A stretch of 56,762 nucleotides of DNA, from assembly GCA_030528885.1 (NCBI GenBank), contig JAUMXY010000014.1:1-56762 (forward strand). Reading direction: 5' to 3'. This stretch comes from Bacteroidales bacterium. Its GTDB lineage: Bacteria; Bacteroidota; Bacteroidia; Bacteroidales; Bacteroidaceae. The position numbers and the translations under genes were made by a program. This document shows, in pieces, positions 16,270 through 24,734 of the stretch (the first letter of the stretch is position 1; each line of letters opens with the position of its first letter). Below the pieces are notes generated by a model. That model ran no database searches and had not been told where the DNA came from. It saw nothing but the letters and a program-made list of their open reading frames with translations.

Positions 16270-17916
16270 TTAGTATGTTTCTATCACATGGTCGAGCGTC
16301 GTTTTGGGGTCTGTTACGCCAAACCCTTCTTTTTTCAGTTTCTGTTTGCGGTGCTGTACGGCTGAGACAGAGATGGAATAGATGGAAGAGAGGGCTGTGT
16401 TGCTGAGTTGCAGCCGGGTGAGCATGCACAGTCGTATGTCGTCTTCGCTGAAGGTGGGGTGCTCGGCTCGCAATCGGCTCACAAAGTGATTGTCTGCTAT
16501 GTCAAGCGTGGCCTCAATTTCTCGCCAGTTGCGGGCATTGATGATGGTGCGTTTGGTAGCTGAATCTAGCATTTCGAGGATTTCGCTCTTGTCGATGATG
16601 TTCCCACGCAGGATGGCGATGAGTGTTTCCTTCTGTTGCAGTTGAGTCGACAGCCGTTCCACTTCCTGCTCCTGCTTCAACAACTCTTCCTTGTGCTTCC
16701 GCTCCACCTTTTCATGCCAATTCCACACGAACAGCAGCAGCACGAGCACCGCCAAGATGAGGCAGCCGATGACCGCCCACAGCAACCGTGTCTGCAGCAT
16801 GGAGGCCTGACGTGCATAACCCGCAGAGAGATAGGTGCGTGTCTGCACATTCAGGCGGTTGATCGCACGTCGCATCTCCTCGTCAAACTGTTGTTGTTTC
16901 TCCTTCACCGTTGCAGCCCAGCCTTCTTTCGCTTCTTCCTCGTAGGCATGCTCTGCATCCTCAAACATTCCTTTCGGCACACCGAGTTCGCGGACTGTCA
17001 GTTTCCCATCGTAAGTGGAATGGTACTGCATGTAGGAAGAGAAGGGGAGCACTGGGGCGTTCTCCACACTGTCTATGAGGGCAGCCACAGAGTCGTACAG
17101 GGTCTCTGGGATCTTCCCGCTTTTGCAGGCGAGGCTTGCCGCATGAACCAATGTGGGGAAGTGGCGAGGATTGAGCGATTGCAAAGACAGGTAGGAGAAT
17201 CCGTAGTCATTCACGAGGGTGAGCAACCATTGTGCGTCACCTCGGCATCGGCCGAAGTGCTTTAGAGCCTGCCTTTGGCAGTGGTGCGCCTCGTTGTTGG
17301 CTGCATGGTGGGCATATTGCAGATGCCTGCCCAACTGCTGATAAGCACGATGGGCCGTCTCGCTGTCTCCGCAAGCCTCGGCACAATGGATGGCCAGCAA
17401 GTAGAGTTGGTCTTTCTGTAGCAGCGAGTCGTTTTCCCCATGGTGGCGGCTCAGCACATAGCAGATGCGACCAAACCGCCGCAAGTCCTCCTCGTCATTC
17501 GTCACTCCGCCCACGCTCTTCTCGCTGTAATAATGGTACGCGCGGAGGAGCGACGAGTCAGCCATCATGCTGTCCAACTCCTCGTCAAGCCGTCCTTTGC
17601 TCGACATGGTCTCACGCTTAAACTCCCAAGTTTCCTCATAGTCACCCAGACACACCGCCGTGTCGGCATGGGCACGTTGCCATTGTTCTTCCAGCACGAG
17701 CGCCCGGGTGAGTGCATATAGCATGAAGTCGGCTTCATCCAAGTTTGCTGTATCTACTTCTTCTAAGAGGGTAGCGGCACTGTCTGGTGCATCGAGCGCC
17801 AAGAGTTCTGCTTCGTTCAGCAACAGCGATTGCTTTCTGCTGCATGCTGAGAAGATGATGGCGCAGAGGCAAGTCAGCATCATGGCAACCATCAGTAAAG
17901 GATTTTTTCGTTTCAT
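16270..17916 (-). CDS. Membrane-anchored TPR regulator with C-terminal HTH
   Basis: A 548-residue protein with a lipoprotein-type signal (AIIFSACSRK, Cys about 25). An all-helical TPR-like sensor region (about 30-380) follows, then a single membrane helix (about 385-410, LLWAVIGCLILAVLVLLLFVW). A coiled coil (KHKEELLKQEQEVERLSTQLQ) comes next, and a C-terminal helix-turn-helix (about 480-535) with FSEDDIRLCMLTRLQLSNTALSSIYSISVSAVQHRKQKL (from about residue 482). This layout is common in Bacteroidetes, where a periplasmic TPR part faces a cytoplasmic LuxR-like DNA-binding part. The promoter at 17938-17945 excludes the ATG at 17964. It probably controls its partner, the outer-membrane barrel downstream. 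Confidence 0.8.
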   Translation of the reverse strand: MKRKNPLLMVAMMLTCLCAIIFSACSRKQSLLLNEAELLALDAPDSAATLLEEVDTANLDEADFMLYALTRALVLEEQWQRAHADTAVCLGDYEETWEFKRETMSSKGRLDEELDSMMADSSLLRAYHYYSEKSVGGVTNDEEDLRRFGRICYVLSRHHGENDSLLQKDQLYLLAIHCAEACGDSETAHRAYQQLGRHLQYAHHAANNEAHHCQRQALKHFGRCRGDAQWLLTLVNDYGFSYLSLQSLNPRHFPTLVHAASLACKSGKIPETLYDSVAALIDSVENAPVLPFSSYMQYHSTYDGKLTVRELGVPKGMFEDAEHAYEEEAKEGWAATVKEKQQQFDEEMRRAINRLNVQTRTYLSAGYARQASMLQTRLLWAVIGCLILAVLVLLLFVWNWHEKVERKHKEELLKQEQEVERLSTQLQQKETLIAILRGNIIDKSEILEMLDSATKRTIINARNWREIEATLDIADNHFVSRLRAEHPTFSEDDIRLCMLTRLQLSNTALSSIYSISVSAVQHRKQKLKKEGFGVTDPKTTLDHVIETY

Positions 17917-17937
17917 AGATTCTTTGATTTTGTGCTG

Positions 17938-17945
17938 CAAAGGTA
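17938..17945 (-). promoter_or_regulatory. Promoter -7 element TACCTTTG of the TPR/HTH regulator
   Basis: Minus-strand TAnnTTTG match 21 nt upstream of the chosen start. Confidence 0.6.
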
Positions 17946-18078
17946 CGGCAAAAGCAATAAACAAAAAAAGGAACAGGTGGAAAAGTGCTTTCCAGTCTGT
18001 TTCTTTTGTTAATCAGTTGTTTAGGTGCTGTTTTTCCACCCTTTTTCCACCTTTTTAGATGGAAATCTTGCTTGTTCG

Positions 18079-19713
18079 TCACTTCTTTTTCCTTTTCTTT
18101 TTCCCTTTTTCATCCTCGTTTGCTTTGTCTCGATTGATGAGTTGAGGGACGTTGATGTTGCGTGGCAGGCTGACAGAAGGCTTAGCTTCTTGTGCTGCTG
18201 GACTCTCGTTGCCGTAGCGGTCGATAGCCGTAACAGCGTGGTGCAGCACTTTGGTGTCCCTTCCTTTGAGTTCGTATTGTGTGTCGCGTATGTTGGTGGC
18301 AAGAAGATTCTGTGGGTCGGTCACATCAACGGGATAGGTGTTAGAGCCATATACATTATATAATATGTATTCTCCTGCAAGGACAGGAGCTTCCTTTTGG
18401 GGAAGAGAGGCATTCCAAGTGAGCTTGCCGTTGGTGTATTTTAGGTTGGCGGGGACGGTGGGCGGCTGGGTGTTGTCGGTCCAAGTCATGCGTGGCGTGA
18501 GAGCTGGATAGGGGAAAAACTCGTCGCAAGCCGTTGTGTAGATGCCCTTGTAGTTGCCTGTGAGGAACTCGCCTCTGTAGAAGGCGATGCCGCCAATGCC
18601 GCTGTTACGGGCTGTGTGCATCTGGGCACGCACGTCGTTGAGTGTCCAGCGTCCTTCTTTAGGGTCGAGGAAATAGATGCCAAGTCCAGGCACAACGGGG
18701 TGGCCATAACTGTTTTCTTTCCAGTCAAACAGGAAAGGGTAGAAGTTGTCGCCCGTGAAGTACATCATGGGAAAGAGCATGTCCTGATAGTTCTCGCGCA
18801 GCCATTGCTGAGGGTCTTGATAGACAGCGGAATAGCAGTTCCATCCTCCTGCGCTGTAACGCTGGGTGTCGTCGTATTTGCCGATAGGGGAACTGCTGAG
18901 CTTCACCCATGGCTTGATGGGCTTGACTGTGTCGTGCACGCGTTTGACAATGCGAGTGATGTTGTCGCGTCGCCACTCGGCCTTGGACATGCCGCTTGAC
19001 TTGGAGTACAGGTTGTCGTCTGAAAATCTGTAGGTGGCTTCAGGATAGCGGATGTAGTCGAGCGATATGCCGTCCACATCGTAGTTCTCGACGATTTCCT
19101 TGCAGATGCTGGCTATGTAGTTGGCTGTTTCGGGCTTGCCTGGTATCATGAACATCTCTCCTCCTTTCGCGGTCTTGACAAGCTCTTTTCTTTTTCTGAT
19201 GATGGAGGCTGCTCCGTAGCTGCGCTGGCGCTGGGTGGTACCGATGGGGATGCAGACAATCCATGCGTGCAGCTCCATGCCCCTCTTGTGGCACTCTTCG
19301 ATGCAGAAAGCCAGCGGGTCATAGCCAGGGGCTTTCCCTGCACGCCCAGTCAGGCTCTGTTCCCAAGGTTCGATGGCGGAGGGGTAGATGACGGAGGCTC
19401 TGACGCGTGTCTGAAGCAGGACGGTGTTGATGTTCGCTTTCTTGTAGCTATCGAGGATTTGGGTCAGCTCTCGTTTCTGCAGCTCCAGGCTTCTGGTGTC
19501 CGTGGCTTTGGTGCGTGGCCAGTCCAGTCCGCCGATGGTGGTAAGCCATACAGCTCGTGTCTCGCGAAGAGGGTGGGCTGTATCCCAAAGGTCTGGGGGG
19601 AATGATGCCTTTGGGGATGGCGTGAGGGAGGTTGCAGGCTCTTGTGCATGAAGTGCGGTTGACAGAATAATAAAAAATGTCAACAATGCCCACAGTTTAT
19701 GTGTATATGTCAT
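18079..19713 (-). CDS. GHL10 (DUF187) glycoside-hydrolase-like protein
   Basis: A 544-residue secreted protein. A signal peptide (MTYTHKLWALLTFFIILSTALHA, written here in part) precedes the GHL10 barrel (about 45-390). Signature segments are ETRAVWLTTIGGLDWP, ANINTVLLQTRVRASVIYPS, GMELHAWI and DGISLDYIRYP; the last holds acidic residues expected at the active site. A fibronectin-III-like domain (about 410-500) follows, and the C-terminus is a run of lysine and arginine (KGKKKRKKK). Family members act on cell-wall or polysaccharide substrates; the exact reaction is not established. The start is set by the promoter at 19733-19740 and the signal peptide. The larger open frame to 20901 is antisense to cstA. 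Confidence 0.85.
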   Translation of the reverse strand: MTYTHKLWALLTFFIILSTALHAQEPATSLTPSPKASFPPDLWDTAHPLRETRAVWLTTIGGLDWPRTKATDTRSLELQKRELTQILDSYKKANINTVLLQTRVRASVIYPSAIEPWEQSLTGRAGKAPGYDPLAFCIEECHKRGMELHAWIVCIPIGTTQRQRSYGAASIIRKRKELVKTAKGGEMFMIPGKPETANYIASICKEIVENYDVDGISLDYIRYPEATYRFSDDNLYSKSSGMSKAEWRRDNITRIVKRVHDTVKPIKPWVKLSSSPIGKYDDTQRYSAGGWNCYSAVYQDPQQWLRENYQDMLFPMMYFTGDNFYPFLFDWKENSYGHPVVPGLGIYFLDPKEGRWTLNDVRAQMHTARNSGIGGIAFYRGEFLTGNYKGIYTTACDEFFPYPALTPRMTWTDNTQPPTVPANLKYTNGKLTWNASLPQKEAPVLAGEYILYNVYGSNTYPVDVTDPQNLLATNIRDTQYELKGRDTKVLHHAVTAIDRYGNESPAAQEAKPSVSLPRNINVPQLINRDKANEDEKGKKKRKKK

Positions 19714-19732
19714 TATCTTCTTATTTTTTTTG

Positions 19733-19740
19733 CAAAGATA
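19733..19740 (-). promoter_or_regulatory. Promoter -7 element TATCTTTG of the GHL10 gene
   Basis: Exact match on the minus strand, 19 nt from the start. It is arranged back to back with the cstA promoter 12 bp away. Confidence 0.6.
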
Positions 19741-19752
19741 CGGATAATTCCG

Positions 19753-19760
19753 TATTTTTG
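19753..19760 (+). promoter_or_regulatory. cstA promoter -7 element TATTTTTG
   Basis: TAnnTTTG match 25 nt before the cstA start, divergent from the GHL10 promoter. Confidence 0.6.
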
Positions 19761-19785
19761 CCACATAAATATTCAATAAATAGAT

Positions 19786-21270
19786 ATGGTTACATTTATC
19801 ACATCGTTGCTGCTCCTGATTTTGGGCTATGTCCTGTATGGAGCTTTTGTGGACAGAGTGTTTGGTGCTGATTCGAAAAGGCAGACTCCATGCTATGCCT
19901 CTCAGGATGGAGTTGACTACATTCCCATGCCAACATGGAAGGTGTTCCTCATTCAGTTCCTTAACATAGCAGGGACGGGACCTATCTTTGGTGCCATTCA
20001 AGGCATCTTGTTCGGCCCAAGCGCTTATTTCTGGATTGTGCTGGGATGCATCTTCGGAGGTGCTGTGCATGACTACATGTCGGGCATGATTAGCATCCGC
20101 AAGAATGGCGCCAGCCTGCCTGAGATTGTGGGCGATGAACTGGGCACTGTGGCGCGCTTTGCGTTGCGTGTCATGTCGTTGGTGCTGATGGTGCTTGTGG
20201 GAGCTGTCTTTGTGACGACTCCTGCCGACATCCTCGATGGCATGATGGTTGACCAAGGTTTCCTGTGGTCCAAGTATTTCTGGGTGGTCATCATCATCAT
20301 ATACTATATTCTGGCCACCTTGCTGCCTGTTGATAAGCTCATAGGCAAGATCTATCCCGTGTTTGGAGTGGCGTTGCTGGTGATGGCTGTAGGCTTGGGA
20401 TATGGCATCTTTGTATATGATGGCACGATGCCAGAGATAACAGAGGCATTCAGCAACCATCATCCTACCAGCACGATGCCTATCTTCCCGGGTCTGTTCA
20501 TCACGATTGCCTGTGGTGCAGTGAGCGGTTTCCATGCAACACAAAGCCCAATGATGGCTCGATGCATGAAGAACGAGAAATATGGTCGCCCCATCTTCTA
20601 CGGAGCAATGATAACAGAGGGACTTGTAGCCCTGATCTGGGCAGCAGCAGCCATCAAGTTTGCTGATAGCCTCAATGTGGCAGGTGACACGCCTTACGAG
20701 AAATTGCTGGCTGCCATGGTTAATCCAGAGACAGGCAAACCATCGCCAGCCGTATTGGTCAATGCCATTTGCTCCAGCTGGCTCGGCAAGGTCGGAGCGG
20801 TGCTCGCGCTCCTCGGCGTGGTAGCAGCGCCTATCACCAGCGGTGACACAGCGTTCCGCAGCGCTCGTCTGATTGCGGCAGACTTCATGCACTACAAGCA
20901 AAACAAGATATACAAGCGCATCGTCCTGTCGTTGCCTATCTTTGTGGTGAGCATCGTCCTGATGTTCGTCAACTTCGACATCCTGTGGCGCTATTTCGCA
21001 TGGTTCAATCAGAGCCTTTCAGTCTTCACGCTGTGGGCTGTGACAGTATGGATGACAAAGAGATGTGCTGCAGAGTCAAGAAATCTCTACACCGTGCTCA
21101 TACCGCTTGTGCCAGCCTTGTGGATGACCATGGTCTGCACCACCTATATCTTGATTGCCCCAGAGGGCTTCCAGCTGAACCATACCCTTTCCTACACGCT
21201 TGGAGGTCTGGTGGTGCTGGGCATTTTAATTTGTTATATCATGTGGGCTAAAAAACTTTACAGAAAATGA
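19786..21270 (+). CDS. cstA: CstA-family carbon starvation / peptide or pyruvate transporter
   Basis: A 494-residue polytopic membrane protein. It carries CstA family blocks: FLNIAGTGPIFGAIQGILFG near the N-terminus (from about 60), GGAVHDYMSGMISIRKNGASLPEI (from about 100), GVVAAPITSGDTAFRSARL and a C-terminal set of helices. This is the short Bacteroidetes form; the E. coli protein is about 700 residues. Relatives import peptides or pyruvate when preferred carbon is short. It overlaps the next small gene by 4 bp (ATGA, 21267-21270), and a porin-like gene follows 2 bp after that, so the three form one operon that continues into nadC. Confidence 0.9.
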   Translation: MVTFITSLLLLILGYVLYGAFVDRVFGADSKRQTPCYASQDGVDYIPMPTWKVFLIQFLNIAGTGPIFGAIQGILFGPSAYFWIVLGCIFGGAVHDYMSGMISIRKNGASLPEIVGDELGTVARFALRVMSLVLMVLVGAVFVTTPADILDGMMVDQGFLWSKYFWVVIIIIYYILATLLPVDKLIGKIYPVFGVALLVMAVGLGYGIFVYDGTMPEITEAFSNHHPTSTMPIFPGLFITIACGAVSGFHATQSPMMARCMKNEKYGRPIFYGAMITEGLVALIWAAAAIKFADSLNVAGDTPYEKLLAAMVNPETGKPSPAVLVNAICSSWLGKVGAVLALLGVVAAPITSGDTAFRSARLIAADFMHYKQNKIYKRIVLSLPIFVVSIVLMFVNFDILWRYFAWFNQSLSVFTLWAVTVWMTKRCAAESRNLYTVLIPLVPALWMTMVCTTYILIAPEGFQLNHTLSYTLGGLVVLGILICYIMWAKKLYRK

Positions 21271-21452
21271 AACGTTACATCTGGCAGCCGGTGGCTTTCT
21301 TCCTCGTCGGCATAGGATTCTACATCTACAATGGCGTGACATGGAACACATGGACAGCTTACCTGCCGCACATACTGACCTATGCTGTCATCTGCGGCAC
21401 ATTGATGTGGGCTTTATACAGAAAAGAACAATATAAAAACAAAATCAAGTAA
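21267..21452 (+). CDS. Small two-helix membrane protein coupled to cstA
   Basis: A 61-residue protein with two hydrophobic segments (PVAFFLVGIGFYIYNG and LPHILTYAVICGTLMWALY) and a basic tail. Translation is coupled to cstA by the ATGA overlap. In other bacteria CstA has a small soluble partner (YbdD), but this sequence has no resemblance to it. It may be a Bacteroidetes-specific accessory subunit; that is inference. Confidence 0.75.
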   Translation: MKRYIWQPVAFFLVGIGFYIYNGVTWNTWTAYLPHILTYAVICGTLMWALYRKEQYKNKIK

Positions 21453-21454
21453 TT

Positions 21455-21937
21455 ATGAAAAGATTGTTTTTCGCGATGCTTCTTGTCATCGCTGGTGTCA
21501 GCACAGCGTCTGCACAGTTCGAGAAGGGAAAGTATTATCTTGGTGCAACCACCAACTCAGCAGGACTCTCCTACAGCAAGGACAGCAAGTTCGCCCTCAA
21601 CTTAGGTGTGAACGGAGGCTATATGTTTGAAGAGGCATGGCTGGCGATTGCCGAAGTCGGCTTCGACTATCACAACTCCGACATGCAGCACTTCTACGCA
21701 GGTGCCAAGTGCCGCTATCTCATCGAGCAGAACGGACTCTTCTTGCAGGCTGGAGCCAAGTATATTCATGGGGCGAAAAACTTCAACGATGTACAGCTCA
21801 CGCCCGAGGTAGGCTACTGCTTCTTCCTCAATCGTCACCTGACCGTTGAGCCTTCCCTCTATTACGACCTTTCTCTCTCCGACTTCTCCGACAGGAGCGA
21901 GTTCGGATTGAAAGTAGGACTCGCATGGTATTTCTAA
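21455..21937 (+). CDS. Small outer-membrane beta-barrel protein
   Basis: A 160-residue protein with a signal peptide (ending STASAQF) and an eight-strand-like barrel pattern, including GGYMFEEAWLAIAEVGFDY, FLQAGAKYIHG and a C-terminal FGLKVGLAWYF ending in phenylalanine, typical for outer-membrane insertion. The OmpW/OprD-like small barrel group is the nearest description. It sits in the cstA operon and may be the outer-membrane channel that goes with the inner-membrane transporter. The nadC start follows 17 bp after its stop. Confidence 0.8.
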   Translation: MKRLFFAMLLVIAGVSTASAQFEKGKYYLGATTNSAGLSYSKDSKFALNLGVNGGYMFEEAWLAIAEVGFDYHNSDMQHFYAGAKCRYLIEQNGLFLQAGAKYIHGAKNFNDVQLTPEVGYCFFLNRHLTVEPSLYYDLSLSDFSDRSEFGLKVGLAWYF

Positions 21938-21954
21938 AAAACAATAAAAGCTAT

Positions 21955-22830
21955 ATGTTAAGTGTAGAAGAACTGAACGACAGGCTGATAGACCTGGCCT
22001 TTGCCGAAGATATAGGCGATGGCGACCATACAACCCTCTGCTGCATCCCTGCCGACGCCTATGGCGAGAGCAAGCTCCTCATCAAGGAGGAGGGAATCTT
22101 TGCAGGAGTAGAAATTGCAAAAGAAGTGTTTCGCCGCTTTGACCCCACCATGGAGGTGGAAGTCTATATACAGGATGGTGCTCACGTCAAGCCCGGCGAC
22201 ATCGTCATGTCAGTGAAAGGCAAGGAACAGAGCCTGCTCCAGACAGAGCGCCTCATGCTCAACATCCTTCAGCGCATGAGCGGCATAGCCACTATGACCA
22301 ACAAGTACCAGCAGGCGCTCATCGATGCCGGTACCAAGACCCGTGTGCTCGACACACGCAAGACCACTCCAGGCATGCGTATGCTGGAGAAAGAAGCGGT
22401 CAAGATTGGCGGAGGCATGAACCACCGCATCGGACTCTTCGACATGATTCTGCTGAAAGACAATCATATCGACTTCTGTGGCGGCATCCACAATGCCATC
22501 TCACGCGCCAAGCAATACTGCAAGGAGCATGGCAAGGACCTCAAGATAGAGTGTGAGGTGCGCAACTGGAAAGAGCTGGAAGAAGCCCTTGCCGAAGGTT
22601 GCGACCGCATCATGTTCGACAACTTCACGCCCGAAGACACTGCCAAGGCCGTGCAGCTCGTGGCAGGTCGTGCCGAAACAGAATCCTCTGGCGGCATCAC
22701 CTTCGACACCATGATTCCCTATGCCAAGGCAGGCGTGGACTTCATCTCCTTCGGAGCATTGACCCACTCTGTCAAAGGACTCGACATGAGTTTCAAGGCA
22801 GCAGGAAGCGACAAACTCATTATTAAGTAG
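21955..22830 (+). CDS. nadC: Nicotinate-nucleotide diphosphorylase (quinolinate phosphoribosyltransferase)
   Basis: A 291-residue enzyme that joins quinolinate and PRPP to give nicotinate mononucleotide in NAD synthesis. Family blocks are present: AEDIGDGDHTT at the N-terminus, TERLMLNILQRMSGIAT, LDTRKTTPGMRMLEKEAV (substrate-binding Arg/Lys cluster), LLKDNHI, IMFDNF and ESSGGI. It begins at the ATG at 21955; the in-frame ATG at 21925 lies inside the previous gene. The last 56 bp of the gene recur at 23838-23893, beyond an inserted gene, so the present 3' end may have been delivered by an integration event. Confidence 0.95.
   Translation: MLSVEELNDRLIDLAFAEDIGDGDHTTLCCIPADAYGESKLLIKEEGIFAGVEIAKEVFRRFDPTMEVEVYIQDGAHVKPGDIVMSVKGKEQSLLQTERLMLNILQRMSGIATMTNKYQQALIDAGTKTRVLDTRKTTPGMRMLEKEAVKIGGGMNHRIGLFDMILLKDNHIDFCGGIHNAISRAKQYCKEHGKDLKIECEVRNWKELEEALAEGCDRIMFDNFTPEDTAKAVQLVAGRAETESSGGITFDTMIPYAKAGVDFISFGALTHSVKGLDMSFKAAGSDKLIIK
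22774..22829 (+). repeat. Direct repeat, copy 1 (3' end of nadC)
   Basis: Identical to 23838-23893 at 55 of 56 positions. The one difference (T to C at 22824/23888) is synonymous in the nadC frame, and the copies end in TAG and TAA respectively. Confidence 0.95.
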
Positions 22831-22909
22831 TGAAGAGTGAAAAATCTAAGTTACTTTTGCTAACGAGAGACTATCCGAATGGCAGGTAACTTAGATTTTT
22901 CACTCTTCA
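22831..22909. repeat. 24-bp perfect inverted repeat
   Basis: The segment 22831-22854 (starting TGAAGAGTGA) is the exact reverse complement of 22886-22909, with a 31-nt loop. It begins at the first base after the nadC stop. It could act as a terminator (TTTTT follows) or be the edge of an inserted element. Confidence 0.85.
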
Positions 22910-22949
22910 TTTTTCACTCTCCACATTCCTTCTCCCGCTCCTCACTCTC

Positions 22950-23768
22950 TCAAAGCAGAGGGATGGGGAATATCCTGCTCTGCATCTGCTTCGGTTTCCC
23001 GTTGATGAGGTAGAGCGGAATGAGACCTTTCGACAGAACGTATTTGCTCAGTTTCTCTTTCAGTTCGCGTGCCATCTGCTGATTGGATGGTTCATTTCTC
23101 ACAAACTTGATGTCCACCGCTGTGGGCATATAGTTCTGGTCAAAGGCCGAGTATTTGATACGAACAAAAATGCGCCCACTCATTTCTGGATAGCGCTTGT
23201 GCAGTTCTGCCCCCAACCGCTTGAAATCCTCCACACATTCCTTCTCCTGCTTGCTGTTGACCATTCCCTTGATGAGCACCTTGTTTTCCGACCGATTGAC
23301 AGACACAATCTTGCCACGTTTCACCACAATGAAATCCTCATGTTCATAGTGGCGGTTAAAACCACAGTGCTCGTAGAAAACCATATTGCCCGACACAACT
23401 CGCAAGGTGTCTGAGAACCACGTTGCAACAGCCCGTTCCCCCTTGCAGTACTTCTTGAGTTCTGGAATATCCCTGGGCGGAATATTCTTTCCTGCCGCCA
23501 CATAATCAAGATACAGAAATCCGTTCTCGATACTCCAATGTCCGACATAGCCACGATAAAGCGCTGTGCTTGTCCATTCCTTTTCCATTCGTTCGTTCCA
23601 TTTCTCCATTTCCGCATTGTAGTAGAGAGGACAAGTGAGCATCTCATACTCCTTTCCACCCCAGACAAGCCTTTCGCCCTCCTGCCCTGTGGCAGAAGCA
23701 GTGGAAATGCAGGTTGCCCACACCACAAGGGAAACTAAAAGCGTCATAGGTGTTCTTTTCTTAATCAT
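22950..23768 (-). CDS. Secreted hypothetical protein in nadC-flanked cassette
   Basis: A 272-residue protein I do not recognise. It has a signal peptide (MIKKRTPMTLLVSLVVWATC as its first part, cleavage near TASATG), then a mixed alpha/beta protein with LVWGGKEYEMLTCPLYYNAEM, a region with RLVSGNMVFYEHCGF-like aromatic content, and a C-terminal half (about 185-272) containing IFVRIKYSAFDQNYMPTAVDIKFV. The last part resembles the beta-strand-rich end of TonB-like or periplasmic sensor proteins, but only weakly. It has its own promoter (23794-23801) and is flanked by the two copies of the nadC 3' end, on the opposite strand to nadC. It may have arrived as a single-gene cassette. Confidence 0.75.
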   Translation of the reverse strand: MIKKRTPMTLLVSLVVWATCISTASATGQEGERLVWGGKEYEMLTCPLYYNAEMEKWNERMEKEWTSTALYRGYVGHWSIENGFLYLDYVAAGKNIPPRDIPELKKYCKGERAVATWFSDTLRVVSGNMVFYEHCGFNRHYEHEDFIVVKRGKIVSVNRSENKVLIKGMVNSKQEKECVEDFKRLGAELHKRYPEMSGRIFVRIKYSAFDQNYMPTAVDIKFVRNEPSNQQMARELKEKLSKYVLSKGLIPLYLINGKPKQMQSRIFPIPLL

Positions 23769-23793
23769 AAATAGAAATGTTTATATCCAATGG

Positions 23794-23801
23794 CAAAGAT
23801 A
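23794..23801 (-). promoter_or_regulatory. Promoter -7 element TATCTTTG of the cassette gene
   Basis: Exact minus-strand match 25 nt upstream of the start; it lies within the flanked segment, so the cassette carries its own promoter. Confidence 0.6.
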
Positions 23802-23837
23802 CTGCATTTTTCTGAGAATAGAAAAAATAACGTAAAA

Positions 23838-23893
23838 AAAGGACTCGACATGAGTTTCAAGGCAGCAGGAAGCGACAAACTCATTATCAAGTA
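23838..23893 (+). repeat. Direct repeat, copy 2 (orphan nadC 3' end)
   Basis: An orphan copy of the nadC tail that keeps the reading frame and a TAA stop but has no coding sequence before it. It lies 1064 bp from copy 1. Confidence 0.95.
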
Positions 23894-23953
23894 AAGAAAA
23901 GAGAACGCATAAACAAAACGTGCAGCATCGGGAGGATGCTGCACGTTTTGTTT

Positions 23954-24358
23954 TCATTCTTCCTCGTCCAGCACCTCCACATCCTCAAACTCCATTCTGT
24001 TCAGCATCTTTTGGAACTCCTTGTGCGGATAGAAACGCACCTTCACTGTACGTACACACTGAGCATCCAGCTGTTCTGGACTCTCAGCGCTCGATGCATT
24101 AAAGACAGGCTTCAGCGTGCCGATGCCGTCAATCCGCACCCCATGTCCCAGTGCCAGGTAGTGGCTCAGACGGTCCGACATGGCAGCAGCGATGCCTTTC
24201 ACCTGTGCTGCTGCCACTCCTTGCGACAGCACACACTCCTTTACGAAATTCTCAAAATTGACAAGCGACGGATTCACTTGCTGCATCAGCCATGCCTCTG
24301 ACAGGGTGTGGTCTGGCTTGATGACACTTCTTTTCACTTTACGGTAAGCAATGCTCAT
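23954..24358 (-). CDS. HU-family (HU-HIG) DNA-binding protein
   Basis: A 134-residue protein of the Bacteroidetes HU-HIG type. It begins MSIAYRKVKRSVI, has an HU-like helical base (about 30-75, VNFENFVKECVLSQGVAAAQVKGIAAAM), the turn GHGVRIDGIGTLKPVF and an arm-like strand VRTVKVRFYPHKEF, with an acidic tail (EDVEVLDEEE). Such proteins bind and bend DNA. It is transcribed from a TATCTTTG promoter with a leader of about 74 nt. Confidence 0.85.
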   Translation of the reverse strand: MSIAYRKVKRSVIKPDHTLSEAWLMQQVNPSLVNFENFVKECVLSQGVAAAQVKGIAAAMSDRLSHYLALGHGVRIDGIGTLKPVFNASSAESPEQLDAQCVRTVKVRFYPHKEFQKMLNRMEFEDVEVLDEEE

Positions 24359-24434
24359 AATATAAAAGGTTTTAATGGTTAATAATAAGGGTTAACGAGA
24401 ACTTTCAGCTGTGTTTTTCTTCTGTTTCCCACTG

Positions 24435-24442
24435 CAAAGATA
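24435..24442 (-). promoter_or_regulatory. Promoter -7 element TATCTTTG of the HU-HIG gene
   Basis: Exact minus-strand match 77 nt upstream of the start codon. Confidence 0.55.
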
Positions 24443-24550
24443 CAACATTTTTTCGCAAAAGTCAATACCTTTTTATAATCTCCTCAGTTTGAGCACGATG
24501 CAAATCCTCTCTTCTTTCTGATGACTCAAAATGCTTATAGTTATCCAAAT

Positions 24551-24614
24551 CGTACCCCTCGGGTCCGATGCACCGTACCCCTCGGGTCCACCATGGCGGA
24601 CCCGAGGGGTACGG
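24551..24614 (+). repeat. Dispersed repeat, locus 2 (three units, intergenic)
   Basis: Unit CGTACCCCTCGGGTCC at 24551-24566, a second copy at 24573-24589 and an inverted copy at 24598-24614, with short spacers, then GGTATAG. The second and third units can form a perfect 17-bp hairpin with an 8-nt loop. Confidence 0.9.
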
Positions 24615-24696
24615 TATAGTAAGGCATGGTTTTAAGCAGGTAAGAGAAAAGGAAAGTGACTTCAAATTCCCTCTTTCTGAAAAAAAATCCCTAAAA

Positions 24697-24728
24697 TTTG
24701 TTTATGTTCAATTAAATTTTTAATTTTG
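24697..24728 (+). promoter_or_regulatory. Promoter of the 6S-like RNA
   Basis: TTTG at 24697-24700 and TAATTTTG at 24721-24728 with a 20-nt spacer form a textbook Bacteroidetes -33/-7 promoter with no coding start close downstream. Confidence 0.75.
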
Positions 24729-24734
24729 CATCGG

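Noticed and set aside
19714-20901. Upstream extension of the GHL10 frame across cstA
   Set aside because: The signal peptide and the promoter put the start at 19713; the extension is antisense to cstA.
24551-24614. CRISPR-like repeat
   Set aside because: Only three units with 6-9-nt spacers and alternating orientation; no spacers of CRISPR size and no cas genes.
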